Source: TMED8 sp964468005 (GTDB taxonomy: Bacteria; Pseudomonadota; Alphaproteobacteria; Rhodospirillales; Casp-alpha2). Taken from it: 10,114 bases of DNA. The position numbers and the translations under genes are program-made. The stretch is from NCBI GenBank assembly GCA_964468005.1, contig CAYXUT010000112.1, positions 1 through 10,114 on the forward strand. Reading direction: 5' to 3'. Positions within the stretch are counted from its first letter, which is position 1; every line of letters begins with the position of its first letter. Positions 7,427 to 10,114 of this stretch are shown piece by piece. Under the pieces are notes generated by a model. It was not told the DNA's origin. It saw nothing but the letters and a program-made list of their open reading frames with translations, and searched no databases.

Positions 7427-8833
7427 TCAGACGGCGCGCCGTGGTATGCCGTCCTCCCCCAGGTCCCAATAGATGCCGGCCATGATGCCCAACGCCTCGC
7501 GGAACTGCGGCATCAGAATATGTTCGTTCGGCGCATGCTGCGAACAGGCGGCATAGGAATGTGGAATCCAGATCGTCGGCAGGCCAAGTGTGATATTGAA
7601 GAGATCGTTGCAGATCGAGCCTCCCAGACTCGGCAGCGTGGATGCCTTCGTACCGGTGGTCCGTTCAAGCGACTGTGACGCCCATGTTGCCCATGGGTCG
7701 TCGATGGGCGTAGCCGCGGCGGCAAAATCACCGGCGTTCTCCGGCGGTGGCGGCAAAACTTCAATGGACTCAAAACCGTTCTCATCTAGGTGCTTGCGGA
7801 GCGCGGGAATGATGTTGTCGCGGTCGGTGCCGGCGATGAAACGGAGTTGGCAGTGAGCCATGGCTTTGGGTGGAACGGCGTTGACCGGCCTATCCGGATT
7901 GCCGGTCTTGAAAGCTAAAATTTCGAAGCTATTCCAACCATAGACCTGTTCAGCAGAGGTCAGGCTGGGCTCGCCCCATTCAAGGTCAATCACCGGTGCA
8001 TCATCGCCGCCGCTGACGTTGATGGAGGCTAAGGCCTCACGCTTGGAATTACTCATCGGCGGTGGCAGCCAGTCCTTGATTAGAATTTTCCCCGTAGGAG
8101 AAACGATCGTCGAAATGGCATGTGAGAGAATGACGCCCGGATTGGCCAACAGGCCGCCCCAGTTGCCGGAATGATGGCCACCTTCGCGCATCTCAAGCGA
8201 AAGACCGAAGTTCTTACAGCCCCTGGCGCCCAAAAAGATCGTTGGGCTCTCGGGCGCCACGCGAGGCCCGTCGGAGGCGATGAAGACGTCGGCCGAAAAG
8301 GCCTCCATGTTGGATCCAATAATTTTATCGAGGCCAGGAGAACCATTCTCTTCACCCATTTCAATCATGAACTTGGAATTGAACCCAAGTTTACTTCTCG
8401 CTTCCAGGACTACCGCCATGGCGGTCATGTTAACGGTGTGCTGGCCCTTGTTGTCGGCGGAGCCACGCCCATACAGCTTGTCGCCGCGCAAGGTTGCAAT
8501 CCAGGGATTAAGGCCTTCAGCCCATTGATCGTCTAACCCCCGGATCACGTCGCCGTGTCCATAGCCTAGCACGGTCGGCGAGCCTTTTTCCTCGATACGT
8601 GTGGCCAATAATACCGGCCCCTTTCCTTCGATGGGATTCTCAAACACCTGGCAATCATGACCCATGGCCTCAAAGGCCGGAACCATCTCATCGTTGAGGT
8701 ACTGGTCAAGTGCGGCGCGGCTATCGGTCTTTTGACTTTCCGACGGAATGGCGATGCGGCGTGTCAGGTCGTCAAGAAAGTACCCGTCGTCGAAATAAGC
8801 ATGGGCGGCGGCAACAACGTCTTCACGGCTCAT
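7427..8833 (-). CDS. M20 family metallopeptidase, first of a tandem pair
   Basis: A 468-residue zinc hydrolase of the M20 family (carboxypeptidase G2/carnosinase/ArgE/DapE relatives), predicted cytoplasmic because no signal peptide is seen. The di-zinc site can be read directly: H93 and D95 in GYGHGDV, bridging D127 in GSADNKGQ, general base E161 with ligand E162 in GEENGS, D188 in ASDGPR, and H433 in QHAPNEH. The dimerisation or lid domain spans roughly residues 205-385 and carries GGHHSGNWGG (218-227); H221 aligns with the lid histidine that in carnosinase-like enzymes reaches the partner subunit's active site. The HxPNE end motif resembles carnosinase-type dipeptidases. The ATG at 8833 has GGAGA seven bases upstream and overlaps the transporter ATPase stop as ATGA, so translation is probably coupled to it. 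The next gene, 24 bases downstream, is a paralogue about half identical by eye. Likely activity is cleavage of a dipeptide or N-acyl amino acid; the substrate is unknown. Confidence 0.93.
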   Translation of the reverse strand: MSREDVVAAAHAYFDDGYFLDDLTRRIAIPSESQKTDSRAALDQYLNDEMVPAFEAMGHDCQVFENPIEGKGPVLLATRIEEKGSPTVLGYGHGDVIRGLDDQWAEGLNPWIATLRGDKLYGRGSADNKGQHTVNMTAMAVVLEARSKLGFNSKFMIEMGEENGSPGLDKIIGSNMEAFSADVFIASDGPRVAPESPTIFLGARGCKNFGLSLEMREGGHHSGNWGGLLANPGVILSHAISTIVSPTGKILIKDWLPPPMSNSKREALASINVSGGDDAPVIDLEWGEPSLTSAEQVYGWNSFEILAFKTGNPDRPVNAVPPKAMAHCQLRFIAGTDRDNIIPALRKHLDENGFESIEVLPPPPENAGDFAAAATPIDDPWATWASQSLERTTGTKASTLPSLGGSICNDLFNITLGLPTIWIPHSYAACSQHAPNEHILMPQFREALGIMAGIYWDLGEDGIPRRAV

Positions 8834-9804
8834 ACGGCATTCTCCGACGCCTTGTCATAGAGATGGCATTCGACATGGCCGGTTGGCATGGAAATGGGGC
8901 TTGGCGCCCGGGATGAACAATGGCCCATGACCCTGGCACAGCGTGGATGGAAAGTGCAGCCCGATGGCGGTTCCACCGGGTTGGGATAGGCGGCACCAAG
9001 ATGCGTGTCCGGCACGTCGAGATTGGGGTCTGGGGTCAGCACTGATTCGAGTAGGGCTTCGGTATAGGGATGCTGCGGTTTGGTAAACAACGTCTCCGTA
9101 TTCGCCTCCTCGACGATGCGCCCGAGATACATGACCGCGACGCGCGTTGCCATGTGTTCGACAACGGCAAGATTATGACTGATCACCACGTAGGTGAGGT
9201 TTAGTTCGCTCCTAAGGTCCTGAAGCAGGTTGAGAATTTGCGACTGCACAGATACATCGAGCGCCGAGGTCGGTTCGTCACAGATTACCACCTGCGGGCG
9301 GTTGATTAACGCGCGCGCGATGGCGACGCGTTGGCGCTGACCACCAGAAAGCTGGCTTGGATAGTTCTGGAACACGCGCGACGGCAAGCCAACCAATTCC
9401 ATGATTTCATCTGCACGCCTTCGCCAGGTTTCCGGATTGGGATCGCCTTTCGCCTTTAAGGGTAAGGTGATGATGGAACCGATGGACTTCCTCGGATTGA
9501 GGGACGAATAGGGATCTTGAAAAACCGGCTGCAGAAGCCCCGCGATTTCAAGCCGGCCCAATTGGTCGACGGGTTTTCCCTGGATGTTGACGGTGCCGGC
9601 GGTCTGCGGCTCCAGGCCGAGCAGCATCTTCGCCAGCGTCGTCTTGCCGCAGCCCGATTCGCCGACCAGAGCGACCACGTCACCGCGGTTGACCGTGAGA
9701 TCCACACCGTTGACCGCGTGCAGCGGTCGTTTGCCACGAAAGGCACCAGCGGAAATCATGAACGTCTTGGTGACGTGCTTCGTTTCAATCATCACGTCGC
9801 TCAT
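8830..9804 (-). CDS. Oligopeptide/dipeptide ABC transporter ATP-binding protein, DppF/OppF type
   Basis: This is a 324-residue ATPase of normal length for the family. Motifs appear in order: Walker A GESGCGKTT (48-56), Q-loop Q96 within FQDPYSSLNPR, ABC signature LSGGQRQR (152-159), Walker B VVICDEP (172-178) with catalytic E177, D-loop SALD (180-183) and switch H210. The C-terminal Opp/Dpp extension follows, with QHPYTEALLESV (244-255) and four cysteines (283, 289, 296, 313) spaced C-x5-C-x6-C-x16-C. The ATG at 9804 is preceded by an AAGGT ribosome-binding sequence and overlaps the upstream ATPase stop as ATGA. The gene's own stop overlaps the following M20 peptidase start in the same way. 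By family it forms a heterodimer with the DppD-type ATPase and drives import of peptides delivered by a periplasmic binding protein. Assignment to Dpp rather than Opp, and the true substrate, cannot be decided from sequence; nickel, glutathione and other small-molecule importers share this architecture. Confidence 0.95.
   Translation of the reverse strand: MSDVMIETKHVTKTFMISAGAFRGKRPLHAVNGVDLTVNRGDVVALVGESGCGKTTLAKMLLGLEPQTAGTVNIQGKPVDQLGRLEIAGLLQPVFQDPYSSLNPRKSIGSIITLPLKAKGDPNPETWRRRADEIMELVGLPSRVFQNYPSQLSGGQRQRVAIARALINRPQVVICDEPTSALDVSVQSQILNLLQDLRSELNLTYVVISHNLAVVEHMATRVAVMYLGRIVEEANTETLFTKPQHPYTEALLESVLTPDPNLDVPDTHLGAAYPNPVEPPSGCTFHPRCARVMGHCSSRAPSPISMPTGHVECHLYDKASENAV
8841..8845 (-). 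promoter_or_regulatory. Ribosome-binding site for the first M20 gene, inside the upstream ATPase gene
   Basis: GGAGA on the minus strand lies seven bases before the ATG at 8833 and within the last codons of the transporter ATPase gene. It supports the ATGA-overlap start and coupled translation. Confidence 0.65.
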
Positions 9805-10114
9805 GCCGGCACCTTTTGCTTCAGGTTTTCAGCACATTGCTCGATGCTGAGTAGGCAGCGGTACTTGTGCCCGGCTTCGATGCCGGCACCCAGATCCACA
9901 TCGTCCGCACCGCAGGCCGACCATGCATACGGGCAACGATCGGTGAACCGGCAACCCCTTAGGTGGCCGACCAAGGAGGGCACGATGCCCGGGATTGAGC
10001 CCAAATGTGCGCCACGCTCGGTCTTGCCGGGGATCGGTATGCATTCCAGCAAGCCTTGGGTATAGGGATGGGTTGGGTTTTCAAATACCTGCTTCGCAGC
10101 TCCTTCCTCAACAA
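9801..10114 (-). CDS. Oligopeptide/dipeptide ABC transporter ATP-binding protein, DppD/OppD position, C-terminal part only
   Basis: The reading frame is open to the right edge of the window, so only the last 103 residues are visible and the nucleotide-binding core lies outside. What is seen is the C-terminal extension typical of Opp/Dpp ATPases: a VFENPTHPYTQGLLECIP segment (visible residues 9-26), then four cysteines (visible residues 54, 60, 67, 86) in a C-x5-C-x6-C-x18-C pattern. In some family members such a cysteine set binds an iron-sulfur cluster; whether it does here is unknown. A TTG codon at 10052 could be misread as a start, but coding continues upstream of it with family-typical sequence. 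The stop codon overlaps the start of the next ATPase gene by 4 bases (ATGA). Family knowledge: the protein would sit on the cytoplasmic face of the membrane and power peptide import together with the DppF-type partner. Confidence 0.93.
   Translation of the reverse strand, partial: VEEGAAKQVFENPTHPYTQGLLECIPIPGKTERGAHLGSIPGIVPSLVGHLRGCRFTDRCPYAWSACGADDVDLGAGIEAGHKYRCLLSIEQCAENLKQKVPA

Noticed and set aside
5993..8833. M20 proteins as hydantoinase/carbamoylase-type enzymes
   Set aside because: The metal-site context (GYGHGDV, GEENGS, HAPNEH) fits the dipeptidase/carnosinase-like branch better, and no hydantoinase gene is present.
9801..10052. Treating the TTG at 10052 as the start of a small 83-residue gene
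   Set aside because: The frame stays open to the window edge, and the upstream residues (VFENPTHPYT) are the expected Opp/Dpp C-terminal sequence, so it is the tail of a larger gene.
9517..10065. A 182-codon open frame on the plus strand spanning the ATPase junction
   Set aside because: It is antisense to the Walker A region of one ATPase and the cysteine tail of the other, with no recognisable domain; a shadow.
1..10114. Mobile elements, CRISPR arrays, tRNA or rRNA genes
   Set aside because: I saw no transposase or integrase frame, regular repeat array, terminal inverted repeat or RNA-gene consensus; the window is almost entirely packed with the eight genes listed.

Overview
The window looks like one long operon fragment from a free-living Gram-negative bacterium, most probably an alphaproteobacterium of marine or soil type. 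That placement is inference from moderately high GC judged by eye, the style of the proteins and the association of M81 peptidases with Dpp-type transporters; no marker gene is present. Every supported gene lies on the minus strand, so transcription runs from the right edge to the left. Coding density is close to complete, and the only stretch without a gene is the first 128 bases.

In order of transcription: the C-terminal 103 residues of an oligopeptide/dipeptide ABC transporter ATPase (DppD/OppD position, cut by the right edge), the second ATPase of the same transporter (DppF/OppF position), two adjacent M20 zinc peptidases, two adjacent amidase-signature hydrolases, and two adjacent M81 (microcystinase C/MlrC-type) metallopeptidases. 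Junctions are 4-base ATGA overlaps (DppD/DppF, DppF/first M20, amidase/amidase) or gaps of 24, 15, 6 and 6 bases, so polycistronic expression and translational coupling are likely. The permease and substrate-binding genes, the promoter and any regulator are presumably beyond the right edge.

The notable point is that three unrelated amide-bond hydrolase families each occur as a tandem pair behind one peptide importer, in the order AA-BB-CC. The pairs are diverged to different degrees: M20 closest, amidases intermediate, M81 most distant. All six enzymes keep their key catalytic or metal-binding residues, and none shows a signal peptide. The simplest reading is import of a peptide-like or amide-rich compound followed by stepwise cytoplasmic hydrolysis of several different amide bonds. 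The substrate cannot be named from the sequence. MlrC acts on a linear microcystin tetrapeptide, but no MlrA is seen here, so a microcystin pathway is not supported.
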